Below, one piece after another: positions 1 to 7,911 of a DNA stretch of 42,375 bases (positions are counted from its first letter, which is position 1; each line of letters starts with the position of its first letter). This DNA is from Pelagibacteraceae bacterium AG-325-C03 (GTDB taxonomy: Bacteria > Pseudomonadota > Alphaproteobacteria > Pelagibacterales > Pelagibacteraceae). The notes below the pieces were generated by a model. That model was not told where the DNA came from. It was given only the letters and a program-made list of their open reading frames with translations, and made no database searches. The stretch lies in NCBI GenBank assembly GCA_003283025.1, contig QBYC01000004.1, positions 1 to 42,375 on the forward strand, written 5' to 3'. The position numbers and the translations under genes are program-made.

Positions 1-30
1 GGTCACAAATTGATCACACTCAGACTAGGA

Positions 31-405
31 TTAATTTAATTTTCTTCTTTCGCAATCTCTATCTATTGATTGCCAGTTTCCTTCTTCAAAAGAAATTCCT
101 ACATCATTAAGAATATTTTTAAGTTTTTCTAATCTATCTGATTTCTTTTTTAGATTTTTTAAGTACATATATATCCAATTGAAAGCAGATTTTCCTAGAC
201 CAGTTTTCTTTATATGAATCCAATTTTCATAATCCATACATTCTTTAGTATTATAAATAAATTCGTCATAACTAATTTTTTGATCATCCTCACTTAACGA
301 GTCTAACCAACTACAGAATTTATTATTTCCTTCATCTATAACTTTATATTCTTGATAATGATCCAATAGACTATTATCGCTAAAATTTAGCTTTAGTTGT
401 TTCAT
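31..405 (-). CDS. hypothetical soluble protein (cassette A)
   Basis: 124-aa ORF, unrecognised; stop lies 6 bp after the 1-24 edge motif. Confidence 0.6.
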   Translation of the reverse strand: MKQLKLNFSDNSLLDHYQEYKVIDEGNNKFCSWLDSLSEDDQKISYDEFIYNTKECMDYENWIHIKKTGLGKSAFNWIYMYLKNLKKKSDRLEKLKNILNDVGISFEEGNWQSIDRDCERRKLN

Positions 406-491
406 CTTAGATTGTTGTTGAAGTTTATGTGTTAAAGAACTTTAACAATTATAAATATACACGTTAATAATGGCAAAATATTGTTATTAAG

Positions 492-893
492 TTAAAAATA
501 TTCAAAATATTTTAACCATAGCGCAATAGCCACAACAATATTTATTATAGATAGCGTTTGATAGTTTTTTATAACCCAATCATCAAACTTCGGTCTGCCT
601 CGCACTATATTTTCTAATATTGATGTATTAGATATAATTTTATCTGGCAAAAAACTAATTAATGTTAAAATCGGACCAAATGCAAAAATAATTATAATTG
701 GAACAAAAAAATACCATTTAACAATAAAAAAACCTAAAACTAATATTGTTTGCCAAGAAAGAATACCAAAAAGAATTAAAAAAGGGACTGGAGTTCCATC
801 GCTATGCAAGCCTCTAGCTGTTCTAAAAAAAGAGGCACATAAACACCAGCTAAAATACAAAATAACTAAAAAAATAATTTGCCAAACATTCAT
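492..893 (-). CDS. hypothetical multi-TM membrane protein
   Basis: 133-aa ORF with several hydrophobic segments. Confidence 0.6.
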   Translation of the reverse strand: MNVWQIIFLVILYFSWCLCASFFRTARGLHSDGTPVPFLILFGILSWQTILVLGFFIVKWYFFVPIIIIFAFGPILTLISFLPDKIISNTSILENIVRGRPKFDDWVIKNYQTLSIINIVVAIALWLKYFEYF

Positions 894-935
894 AATTTTT
901 AACCCAGAACCACGATTGCTAAAAGTTTTTTCATT

Positions 936-1157
936 TTAATAATTTTTAACACAAGCTTTAAAAGCTTTTTTAGCGGCATAATCGGTTTGAGCTGATCTGA
1001 CGGCATAAGATTTTGAACAAAATGCTTTAGCATCAGATTTAAAGAACTTGTCCAAATAAGGTGAAGCAATATCAAAAATAAAACTAAGCCAGAATATAGC
1101 TACTAAGCCTCCCACAATCCATTGCCAGGGTTCTATTTTTTCATGTTCATTTTTCAT
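936..1157 (-). CDS. hypothetical single-TM protein
   Basis: Track ORF 936-1211; internal Met (MKNEHEKIEPWQWIVGG) at 1157 avoids overlap with the ORF ending at 1159 and fits tight packing. Confidence 0.5.
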   Translation of the reverse strand: MKNEHEKIEPWQWIVGGLVAIFWLSFIFDIASPYLDKFFKSDAKAFCSKSYAVRSAQTDYAAKKAFKACVKNY

Positions 1158-1158
1158 A

Positions 1159-1356
1159 TTAAAATTTCCACCACTTTCCAAAAATTGGATCTTTAAATTG
1201 TTTTTTAGCACCGATATTTAATGCAATAGTTCCAATTATAAATAGTATCCACCACATTTTGTCGAAAAGATTATATTTCTGAAAATGAGAAATAATTGAA
1301 ACACAAACAAAAGCTACTAGTGCAGATCTTATTAAAATTTTTTGAGAAGCGGACAT
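1159..1356 (-). CDS. hypothetical small membrane protein
   Basis: 65-aa ORF with two hydrophobic segments. Confidence 0.5.
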   Translation of the reverse strand: MSASQKILIRSALVAFVCVSIISHFQKYNLFDKMWWILFIIGTIALNIGAKKQFKDPIFGKWWKF

Positions 1357-1357
1357 T

Positions 1358-1669
1358 TTAATTATTTGAGGAATAATACTTTATTAATCTTGCTTTGTGA
1401 TCTTTATAAACTCTGAGAAATATTCTGTTATAATATTTAATTGTATTATTTTGCCAAAGAGGCATATCTTTTGTCTCCTCGCCGTGCACATCTTGAACTC
1501 TATCTTGTAAAAATTGATCTTTATAATACCAGCTTCCAAGACCTAAAATTAATAAACGCTTTTCATTTTCCTCATGCTTAATCCATTTTTGCTCGTTTTC
1601 TCTAATTAACGTTTCTGTTTCGTTTTCGTTTATAAATTGCTCGACGTCAAACATAACGTATAATATCAT
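1358..1669 (-). CDS. hypothetical protein
   Basis: 103-aa ORF; MFDVEQF is a likely alternative start. Confidence 0.5.
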   Translation of the reverse strand: MILYVMFDVEQFINENETETLIRENEQKWIKHEENEKRLLILGLGSWYYKDQFLQDRVQDVHGEETKDMPLWQNNTIKYYNRIFLRVYKDHKARLIKYYSSNN

Positions 1670-1678
1670 TTATAAATA

Positions 1679-1831
1679 ATGTTTGAAACTATATTAATGG
1701 GTATAGGAATATGGGCGTTGATCATGGGTGTGATTGCCGTTGCGAGAGGCGCCCCCAAAGGTGATGAATTTGCGTGGGGGATAGGGGCTGCGATCGTCAC
1801 TTTGCTTTTAGTTTTAAACCAATTAGATTAG
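1679..1831 (+). CDS. hypothetical 50-aa membrane protein
   Basis: Hand-translated ATG..TAG: MFETILMGIGIWALIMGVIAVARGAPKGDEFAWGIGAAIVTLLLVLNQLD; below the ORF-track cutoff. Confidence 0.5.
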   Translation: MFETILMGIGIWALIMGVIAVARGAPKGDEFAWGIGAAIVTLLLVLNQLD

Positions 1832-1843
1832 AAAAATTTGTTC

Positions 1844-1988
1844 GTCACAAATTGGACTCACTCAGAAGCAAAATATGGTTTCAGGTTGCAAAAAAAGTAT
1901 TGTATAACGTTAAGAAGTGAAGGGTAGTGATCACCGCACAGGACTCATAAGCCTGGGGTCGGCGGTTCGAATCCGCCCCTCGCTACCA
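1844..1988 (+). repeat. 145-nt direct repeat, copy 1 (edge motif + promoter-like segment + tRNA-like element)
   Basis: Aligns without gaps to 2895-3039 and 5440-5584. Confidence 0.9.
1916..1988 (+). tRNA. tRNA-Met(CAT)-like element, possibly degenerate, copy 1
   Basis: Anticodon loop CTCATAA on CAGG/CCTG, T-arm GGCGG-TTCGAAT-CCGCC, encoded CCA; acceptor AGTGAAG/CCTCGCT with one A-C mismatch; D region about 3 nt short. Confidence 0.5.
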
Positions 1989-2055
1989 ATAATTAACTAA
2001 ATTATAAATTCTCGGTCCAATTTCGACACACTCAGAATTGAATTATTTTATTCGT

Positions 2056-2466
2056 TTAATATTTAAGTATTTGATTTTTAATATAATTATAATTTTCTAA
2101 ATTCTTTGCATCATTTCTCTTAATCATATCATAGTGATTTTCACCGTTCCTATCATACATAATTTTATATTTATCTAAATCTACAGCTGAGAGATAACCT
2201 AGTTGATACGTTAAAATTGTATGAACTCTATCGCCTTTAATAAGACAAGGATTAAGATTTGCTTCGAATTCTTTTGGATGAATTTTATTATCTACACAAT
2301 TATTATAATAATTCATTATTTCAGTTCCTTCTTCTAATGTTGGATTAGAGTCTATAGGTTCAAAATAATCTGAGAGATTTAAGTGGAGTTTAAAATTAGT
2401 ATTTCTCAATTTAAAATCTATGTTATTTAAAAAAATTTGGGAATTGATCAGATATTCCCTTAGCAA
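2056..2466 (-). CDS. hypothetical protein (cassette B)
   Basis: 136-aa ORF; N-terminus overlaps the upstream ORF so the true start may be internal. Confidence 0.5.
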   Translation of the reverse strand: MLREYLINSQIFLNNIDFKLRNTNFKLHLNLSDYFEPIDSNPTLEEGTEIMNYYNNCVDNKIHPKEFEANLNPCLIKGDRVHTILTYQLGYLSAVDLDKYKIMYDRNGENHYDMIKRNDAKNLENYNYIKNQILKY

Positions 2467-2872
2467 CAGTCATACAAAAAATAAGGTCTTCTTTTATAAC
2501 ACCTGATATATAATCTCCATTTTTCTTTTTATAATATTTAGCATCCTCTCTATATTTTTTTTCAAAAAGCATCATTTTTTCTAATTGGTTATTTTTTGCT
2601 TCCTCTAAAGGTGTTTTATTTTGTTTATGATCTGTTAAGGCAGCTAATTTGCTAAAACCAATGTTAAGTTTTAAATATGTCTCAGCAACATCTCTCATAT
2701 TTTCATTTAAAATAATTCTCGAATAAACATAGTTAAAAAGTGCAGAGCATCTATTATGAACCATGATGTCGTTTCCTTCATCACCAGTTAATTTATTGAA
2801 ATTTAAATTTTTGGCGGAAACATTTGAGCTAAAAAAGATCAATAAAAATATTTGCAAAAAGACTTTTCTCAT
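2423..2872 (-). CDS. hypothetical secreted protein (cassette B)
   Basis: 149-aa ORF with signal-peptide-like N-terminus MRKVFLQIFLLIFFSSNVSA. Confidence 0.6.
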   Translation of the reverse strand: MRKVFLQIFLLIFFSSNVSAKNLNFNKLTGDEGNDIMVHNRCSALFNYVYSRIILNENMRDVAETYLKLNIGFSKLAALTDHKQNKTPLEEAKNNQLEKMMLFEKKYREDAKYYKKKNGDYISGVIKEDLIFCMTVAKGISDQFPNFFK

Positions 2873-2894
2873 AAAACTATAATACTTTATTTTT

Positions 2895-3039
2895 GATCCA
2901 ATTTGGACTCACTCACAAGCAAAATATTGTTTCAGGTTGAAAAAAAAGTATTGTATAACTTTAAGAAGTGAAGGGTAGATATCGTTGGCCAGGACTCATA
3001 AGCCTGGGGTCGGCGGTTCGAATCCGCCCCTCGCTACCA
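2895..3039 (+). repeat. 145-nt direct repeat, copy 2
   Basis: Gapless alignment to copies 1 and 3; starts GATCCAATTTGGACTCACTCACAAGC. Confidence 0.9.
2967..3039 (+). tRNA. tRNA-Met(CAT)-like element, possibly degenerate, copy 2
   Basis: Same acceptor, anticodon and T-arm as copy 1; D-arm segment diverged (GATATCGTTGGC vs GTGATCACCGCA). Confidence 0.5.
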
Positions 3040-3122
3040 ATGAAATCAACGTTAATTAATTTTGGTAGAATTAAAATTATTTTTTTGGTCACAAATTGAT
3101 CACACTCAGAATGAGATTATTT

Positions 3123-3335
3123 TTATTTTTTTTTAAGATAAGTATAAATAGCAACCCAAATAGTTCCCAATAAAACTAAACTAGGTATACCCATATAGCC
3201 TATAAAACTTTTTAAACTTAAATCAATTTCGTTAGCACCAATGAAGATAAGATAGATCACTAATAAAACAATAAAAAACACACGAGCGTCTTTAAACCCA
3301 GAGCCTTTGAGAATATCTTTGAATTTTTTATTCAT
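3123..3335 (-). CDS. hypothetical small membrane protein (cassette C)
   Basis: 70-aa ORF with two hydrophobic segments. Confidence 0.5.
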   Translation of the reverse strand: MNKKFKDILKGSGFKDARVFFIVLLVIYLIFIGANEIDLSLKSFIGYMGIPSLVLLGTIWVAIYTYLKKK

Positions 3336-3367
3336 ATATTCTATTAACCTAAATAACTAATATACCA

Positions 3368-3913
3368 ATGAATTTTAAAAAATATATATGGAAATGTAGA
3401 TTGTTAGTTTTGAATACGCCAAACTACACTAATCAAGAGTATAAAAATTCAAAAGATATTTATCAAAAACAAATTAAAGAATTTCATAAACGATTTATCA
3501 AATTAGTTACAAGATTAGACAAATCTAAAAACTTTAGTGTTAGTTTAATTGGCTTTGACGGAACTGAAAAAGTACAAATAGATACAATAAATCTCAAAAA
3601 GTTATTTACCTCAATCGATAAAATGCCAATGAATAAAATAATTAAAGATAAAAGTTTTAAACCTTTAAATCTTTCATTATTTTCTGATTATAAACCTGAG
3701 ACAACTTTACATGGCTTAGGTTTTAAGAATAAAGAAAAGGCACTTTATACAGTTAAAGCTATCAAAAAAAGATCAATCAAGTATCAAGTAAATGTTATTG
3801 CTACCATGCTTGGAAGAGCAAAAAATCATCCTAACAAAACAAAAGATATGGATGATGCAATAAGGATCTTTGACAAATGGATGAAAGATTATAAAAAAAA
3901 TAAGAATAGATGA
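3368..3913 (+). CDS. conserved hypothetical protein, photolyase-coupled
   Basis: 181-aa ORF; ATGA overlap with the photolyase gene. Confidence 0.7.
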   Translation: MNFKKYIWKCRLLVLNTPNYTNQEYKNSKDIYQKQIKEFHKRFIKLVTRLDKSKNFSVSLIGFDGTEKVQIDTINLKKLFTSIDKMPMNKIIKDKSFKPLNLSLFSDYKPETTLHGLGFKNKEKALYTVKAIKKRSIKYQVNVIATMLGRAKNHPNKTKDMDDAIRIFDKWMKDYKKNKNR

Positions 3914-5361
3914 AAAAAATACTTTGGTTCAGACATGATTTAAGAATTGATGACAATGAAGCTTTCAATAAAGCTTGCAATGATGGAGAAGTATTACCAA
4001 TTTTTATTTATGATGAAGATTATTGGAAATTAGAAACATCTAGTTCATTTCATTTAAATTTTATGAGGGAAAGCTTAGAGGCATTAAATAATGAATTATC
4101 AAGCAAATATAATTCTAAAATTTCTATATTTTATGGAAATACAATTAAAATTTTAAATAAAATAATAAATCAATTTAAAATTACTGATATTTTTACCAAC
4201 CAAATATTTAGAAATAAATATATACTGGATTTAGATCAACAATGCTCTGAGTTCTTTGTTGAAAAAGGAGTTAATTGGCATCAATTTCAACAATTTGGAA
4301 TTCAACTTGAAAATAGAAAAAGAAATTATTGGGCTAATCAGTGGAATAAATTTATAGATATTGGGCCACAAACTAATAAAGCTAATTGTAAATTTTTAAC
4401 TTTTGAAGCACAAATTAGTGAAGTTAAAACTAATCAAATTGATGGCTCAAATATTCAAAAGGGTGGAAGAACTCATGCTCTCTCATTACTCAATAGTTTT
4501 TTAGAACAAAGATCTGAAAATTACCAAAAAGAAATGTCTTCACCAATCACAGGTGAGGTTGCTTGTTCAAGATTAAGTCCTCACATTACTTATGGAACTA
4601 TTTCATTGAGAGAAATTAATCATGCAATTGATAATACTAAACAAATCAATATGTCTTTTAATAAAGTTAAATCTTTAAGATCTTTTAGAAGTAGACTTGC
4701 TTGGCACTGTCATTTTATACAAAAACTTTATGATGAGCCTGAAATTGAATACCAAAATATGAATAGAGCTTATGACGGTGTTAGAGAAAATGATTTTAAT
4801 GATCAATATCACCAAGCTTGGAAGGACGGTTTAACTGGCTATCCTTTTGTTGATGCTTGTATGAGATATTTAAAATCAAATGGATGGATTAATTTTAGAA
4901 TGAGAGCTATGCTTGTGTCCTTTGCATCATATCAACTTTGGCTTGATTGGAAAAAAACTAGCAAACATTTAGCAAGATTATTTACCGACTATGAACCTGG
5001 AATTCATTATTCCCAGTTTCAAATGCAATCAGGTACAACTGGTATCAATACTATTAGAATTTATAACCCTATTAAACAATCAACAGATCAGGATCCAGAA
5101 GGTGAATTTATTAAAAAATGGGTGCCAGAGTTGAAAGAAATACCCAATAAATTAGTCCATGAGCCATGGAAACTTACTTACATAGATCAAAAGAGTCTAG
5201 GATTTGAAGTAGGAAAACATTATCCAAATCCAATTGTTGACCACCATTCTTCATCAAAGATTGCAAGAGATAAAATTTGGATGGTTAAAAAAACAGAAGA
5301 AGCAAAATTTAACGCTAAGAAAATACTAGAAAAACATGCAAGTGCTAAAGGTAGACATTAA
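3910..5361 (+). CDS. phrB: deoxyribodipyrimidine photolyase / cryptochrome family protein
   Basis: N-terminal KKILWFRHDLRIDDNEAF; C-terminal GRTHALSLLNSFL, SRLSPHITYGTIS, FVDACMRYLKSNGWINFRMRAMLVSF typical of the FAD domain. Confidence 0.9.
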   Translation: MKKILWFRHDLRIDDNEAFNKACNDGEVLPIFIYDEDYWKLETSSSFHLNFMRESLEALNNELSSKYNSKISIFYGNTIKILNKIINQFKITDIFTNQIFRNKYILDLDQQCSEFFVEKGVNWHQFQQFGIQLENRKRNYWANQWNKFIDIGPQTNKANCKFLTFEAQISEVKTNQIDGSNIQKGGRTHALSLLNSFLEQRSENYQKEMSSPITGEVACSRLSPHITYGTISLREINHAIDNTKQINMSFNKVKSLRSFRSRLAWHCHFIQKLYDEPEIEYQNMNRAYDGVRENDFNDQYHQAWKDGLTGYPFVDACMRYLKSNGWINFRMRAMLVSFASYQLWLDWKKTSKHLARLFTDYEPGIHYSQFQMQSGTTGINTIRIYNPIKQSTDQDPEGEFIKKWVPELKEIPNKLVHEPWKLTYIDQKSLGFEVGKHYPNPIVDHHSSSKIARDKIWMVKKTEEAKFNAKKILEKHASAKGRH

Positions 5362-5439
5362 ATCTTTTACAAGAAAATTTTATTTATATTTCCTGCTCCA
5401 TATATGCGTCAATGACATTGGTTCTTGACTAAGACTCTC

Positions 5440-5584
5440 GTCACAAATCAGTCATATCGAGAAGCAAATTATAGTTTTAGGTTGCAAAAAAAGTATTGTA
5501 TAACGTTAAGAAGTGAAGGGTAGTGTTCACCGCACAGGACTCATAAGCCTGGGGTCGGCGGTTCGAATTCGCCCCTCGCTACCA
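5440..5584 (+). repeat. 145-nt direct repeat, copy 3
   Basis: Gapless alignment to copies 1 and 2. Confidence 0.9.
5512..5584 (+). tRNA. tRNA-Met(CAT)-like element, possibly degenerate, copy 3
   Basis: As copy 1; T-arm TTCGAATTCGCC carries one C->T change. Confidence 0.5.
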
Positions 5585-5588
5585 AAGT

Positions 5589-6278
5589 ATGAGTAAAATA
5601 AAAAAAAAATATAAAATAAATTATTTTATTAATTTAGCATTTAAAGAATTTTTTTTTAAAAAAAAAATATCGATCAATTGGGATGATTACCCAAACAGAT
5701 ATGAATTAATAAATAGTATTATTTTAAAAAAAAATTTTAAAAATTACCTTGAAATAGGTTGCTTTAAAAACGAAAATTTTAATAAGATTAAGATCGATAA
5801 TAAAATTGGAGTTGACCCAGTTTGTGGAGGAAATATCCGTAAAACAAGTGATGAATTTTTTGAAAACTGCAAAGATTTTTTTGATATAATTTTTATTGAT
5901 GGTTTGCATCATTACGAACAAGTTAAAAAAGATATAATTAATGCCTTAAAATTTATTAACAAAGATGGTGTTATTTTAGTTCATGATTGCCTGCCCATAA
6001 AAGCCAGAGATCAGATGGTTCCTAGATCTCATGAAAAATGGAATGGAGATGTTTGGAAGTCTATTGTAGAATTTAGGACAAAAGAAAATGTTGATACTTA
6101 TGTATGTTTGGCAGATGAAGGTATTGGATTAATTTTAAATAGAGAAAATAAAAACAAACTAGATTTAGATGTTAATGATTTCAAAAGATTAAAGTTTTCT
6201 GATTATTATAATAATTACAAAAAATTTATGAATATAATTAGCCATAATGATATTTTCAAAATTTTAGATTTAAAGTGA
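5589..6278 (+). CDS. class I SAM-dependent methyltransferase (Methyltransf_24-like), glycan locus
   Basis: NYLEIGCF, KIGVDPVCGGNIRKTSDEFF, FDIIFIDGLHHYEQVKKDI; paralog of 20425-21150. Confidence 0.75.
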   Translation: MSKIKKKYKINYFINLAFKEFFFKKKISINWDDYPNRYELINSIILKKNFKNYLEIGCFKNENFNKIKIDNKIGVDPVCGGNIRKTSDEFFENCKDFFDIIFIDGLHHYEQVKKDIINALKFINKDGVILVHDCLPIKARDQMVPRSHEKWNGDVWKSIVEFRTKENVDTYVCLADEGIGLILNRENKNKLDLDVNDFKRLKFSDYYNNYKKFMNIISHNDIFKILDLK

Positions 6279-7087
6279 AAAATTTAAAAATATTTTGCAC
6301 ATCAATCGATTATTACAAAGTAATTGATAAGTTTCCGAATAATATTATTCCTTTAGGTTTAGGAAAAAATACTTTTCCGTCAAATTGGCTAGATGAAAAA
6401 ATAGGAAAAAATATATCAGAACTTAATTCTTATTATGGCGAGCTTACAGGAATATATTGGATATGGAAAAATAAAATTTCTGATATGAGAAAAGACGACT
6501 TAATTGGCAATTGTCATTATAGAAAACTTTGGTTGGAAAATCTATATATCAAAAAAAAAAAATTTACTTATACAAGTTTATATTCAAATTTATTAAATCA
6601 AAGTGAACTTTTAGGGAACATTGATAGTGTTCAAGTTCAGCCAATTGAATTTAAAGATAAAAATTTATTTACTGACTTTAGAGAAATACATAAAGTAGAT
6701 ATTTTAGAATATTGCGCCAATTTTTTAGAGGAAGATAATAAAAATTTATTTTTAAAACACATGAGTTCAAATATTTTATATCCGCTAAATATGTTTATAA
6801 CAAAAGTAGAATTCTTTGAAAAATACTGTGAATTAATATTTCCATGGCTTGAAAAATGTTTAAACCTTTGTATTAAAAAAAATTTATGTAAAGATTATAA
6901 TGAACGATTACCTGCATTTTTAGCAGAAAGATTTACTTCTTATTGGTTTTCCCAATTTAAAAAAAGAAAAATTTTATCATATGCTAGATTAGGTAAAATT
7001 TTTTTATCAAACAGACTAAATAATTTTGTAAGTCCAATAAAGTTTCCATTCACTTTTAGAATGTATCCAACAACACATAGGTACTAA
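6275..7087 (+). CDS. DUF4422-type putative glycosyltransferase
   Basis: YYGELTGIYWIWKN, IGNCHYRKLW, LAERFTSYWF; GTG start overlapping upstream stop. Confidence 0.7.
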   Translation: MKNLKIFCTSIDYYKVIDKFPNNIIPLGLGKNTFPSNWLDEKIGKNISELNSYYGELTGIYWIWKNKISDMRKDDLIGNCHYRKLWLENLYIKKKKFTYTSLYSNLLNQSELLGNIDSVQVQPIEFKDKNLFTDFREIHKVDILEYCANFLEEDNKNLFLKHMSSNILYPLNMFITKVEFFEKYCELIFPWLEKCLNLCIKKNLCKDYNERLPAFLAERFTSYWFSQFKKRKILSYARLGKIFLSNRLNNFVSPIKFPFTFRMYPTTHRY

Positions 7088-7094
7088 AACTATA

Positions 7095-7910
7095 ATGAGT
7101 AAACTTAAAATGTTTTGCATAACAATAAGAGATCAGGATTTAGACTTAATTAAATCTATAGGTTATATTCCAGTTGGTTTAGGAGATAATATTACTTCAA
7201 AAGGTTTTTTGAGAGATAATAATCAAATAAATATTTCAAGTAAAAATCCATTTTATGGTGAATACACTTTTCATTACTGGTTATGGAAAAATTACTTAGA
7301 TGAACTTGAAGACGGTTGGTTTGGTTTTTGTCAATATAGAAAATTTTGGTCCAGTGAAATTTTATTGGAGGATGATACAAATTTTAATAATTTTAAAAAA
7401 AAGATTAAAACAAAGATTTCAGATGATGACAACAATTTTGAGAGTATTATTGGAGAAACAATAAATATTAATCAATTTAAATTATCAAAATTTTTAAAAA
7501 AAAATTTTTTTAAAATGTTAAAAAAACCTACCCTTTTTTTTAATAAACATAAAAGAACTATTAAATTCCATTTTGATTTAATGCATGGTGATGGAAATTT
7601 GAGCAAAGCAATAAATTTACTAGAACAGACAGAAAAAGAGGATTTCTCAAATTTTGTTAATAAAAATGTAAGTTTTAATCCTCACAATATGTTCATTTGT
7701 AATTCAAAAGGTTTACTAAAAAAATATTATTCTTCAGTTTTTCCTTGGCTTGAAAGATGTGAAAATGAATTTGGATTAAATTTGGAAGGATATGGTTTAA
7801 AAAGATTATATGGGTTTTTAGCTGAAAGATATATGTCATACTGGTTTAAAAAATACACAAATTATAAAACACAAATTATTACTTTTAAGGATTTATCAGA
7901 TTTTTATTAA
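7095..7910 (+). CDS. DUF4422-type putative glycosyltransferase
   Basis: FYGEYTFHYWLWKN, FGFCQYRKFW, FLAERYMSYWF; paralog of preceding gene. Confidence 0.65.
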   Translation: MSKLKMFCITIRDQDLDLIKSIGYIPVGLGDNITSKGFLRDNNQINISSKNPFYGEYTFHYWLWKNYLDELEDGWFGFCQYRKFWSSEILLEDDTNFNNFKKKIKTKISDDDNNFESIIGETININQFKLSKFLKKNFFKMLKKPTLFFNKHKRTIKFHFDLMHGDGNLSKAINLLEQTEKEDFSNFVNKNVSFNPHNMFICNSKGLLKKYYSSVFPWLERCENEFGLNLEGYGLKRLYGFLAERYMSYWFKKYTNYKTQIITFKDLSDFY

Positions 7911-7911
7911 A

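Noticed and set aside
1916-5584. CRISPR interpretation of the repeated units
   Set aside because: Only three units, 145 nt long, separated by 0.9-2.4 kb of coding DNA; no short regular spacers and no cas genes
1-5600. Prophage or transposon interpretation of the left region
   Set aside because: No integrase, transposase, structural phage gene or terminal inverted repeats found in the window
5724-5921. Minus-strand ORF of 65 aa
   Set aside because: Fully antisense inside the methyltransferase gene; low-complexity AT translation
7192-7380. Minus-strand ORF of 62 aa
   Set aside because: Antisense within the DUF4422-like gene
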